5,665 nt of DNA from contig JAISNZ010000049.1 of the NCBI GenBank assembly GCA_031275955.1, forward strand, positions 1 to 5,665. The letters are read 5' to 3'. A program made the position numbers and the translations under genes. The stretch is from Desulfovibrio sp. (lineage in GTDB: Bacteria > Desulfobacterota > Desulfovibrionia > Desulfovibrionales > Desulfovibrionaceae). The notes below the pieces were generated by a model. That model searched no databases. It saw nothing but the letters and a program-made list of their open reading frames with translations, and was not told the origin of the DNA. How positions within the stretch are numbered: the stretch's first letter is position 1; each line of letters starts with the position of its first letter. This document shows, piece by piece, positions 5,509-5,665 of this stretch.

Positions 5509-5665
5509 GCCGCGCCCTCCCGCACCACAATATGGGTCTTGATGGGAAGCTTGTGGGAGGCCCTGATCAGGGCCTCTTTGGCCAATTCCAAGGATACCCC
5601 TTTGATCTCGTAAAGAATGCGCCCGGGCTTGACCGGGGCATACCAGCCGGCCGGAGCGCCCTTGC
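5505..5665 (-). CDS. rplP: 50S ribosomal protein L16, C-terminal part only
   Basis: L16 lies near the A-site tRNA elbow and the peptidyl transferase centre and is needed late in large-subunit assembly. Only the last 52 codons and the TGA stop fall in the window, and the 5' end is outside. The visible part begins KGAPAGWYAPVKPGRILYEI, the conserved stretch after the L16 GKG motif, and continues with VSLELAKEALIRASHKLPIK, ending THIVVREGAA. This matches the L16 C-terminal half in content and position. The stop overlaps the rpmC start as ATGA, and the rpmC ribosome site GGGAGGG is embedded in the last rplP codons. Gene order (L16 before L29 and S17) confirms the assignment and marks the end of the S10 cluster. 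Confidence 0.97.
   Translation of the reverse strand, partial: KGAPAGWYAPVKPGRILYEIKGVSLELAKEALIRASHKLPIKTHIVVREGAA
5515..5521 (-). promoter_or_regulatory. Ribosome binding site of rpmC (extended start)
   Basis: GGGAGGG read on the minus strand, inside the last codons of rplP, 6 bases before ATG 5506-5508. It is a strong anti-16S match at good spacing and is the main reason for placing the rpmC start here rather than at the internal ATG 5344-5346, whose nearest purine-rich run (AAAAAGG) is about 15 bases away. Confidence 0.75.

Overview
The window is a run of fourteen ribosomal protein and translocon genes, all read on the minus strand and packed almost without gaps. It is the end of the S10 cluster followed by the spc operon. 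In transcription order, from high to low coordinates: rplP (3' end only), rpmC, rpsQ, rplN, rplX, rplE, rpsN, rpsH, rplF, rplR, rpsE, rpmD, rplO and secY (5' two thirds only). This is the canonical bacterial order. No gene is missing, inserted or disrupted.

The organism is a GC-rich bacterium. The wording of several proteins (L15 opening MRLDTLYPFPEERKTRKRVG, zinc-type S14, L24 with a C-terminal cysteine cluster, S8 ending LLCEIW, and SecY) looks most like Desulfovibrio and relatives (Desulfobacterota). That placement comes from memory of the families, not from a search.

Layout: positions 5505-5665 hold the end of rplP, and 5158-5508 an rpmC whose best-supported start gives L29 an unusual basic N-terminal extension of about 54 residues. 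Positions 3405-5156 hold rpsQ, rplN, rplX, rplE and rpsN. rpsN starts with TTG and encodes the four-cysteine form of S14. Positions 915-3387 hold rpsH, rplF, rplR, rpsE, rpmD and rplO. Positions 1-912 hold secY, cut off by the window edge after 304 codons. Junctions range from an 11-base overlap (rpmD/rplO) to a 33-base gap (rpsE to rpmD). Several Shine-Dalgarno sequences overlap the preceding stop codon, so the genes are almost certainly cotranscribed and largely translationally coupled.

The products assemble into both ribosomal subunits (S5, S8, S14, S17; L5, L6, L14, L15, L16, L18, L24, L29, L30), and SecY forms the membrane channel that docks at the ribosomal tunnel exit. I see no promoter, terminator, RNA gene, mobile element, CRISPR array or repeat, and no gene on the plus strand. 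No undescribed system is present. The main point worth a second look is the extended L29.
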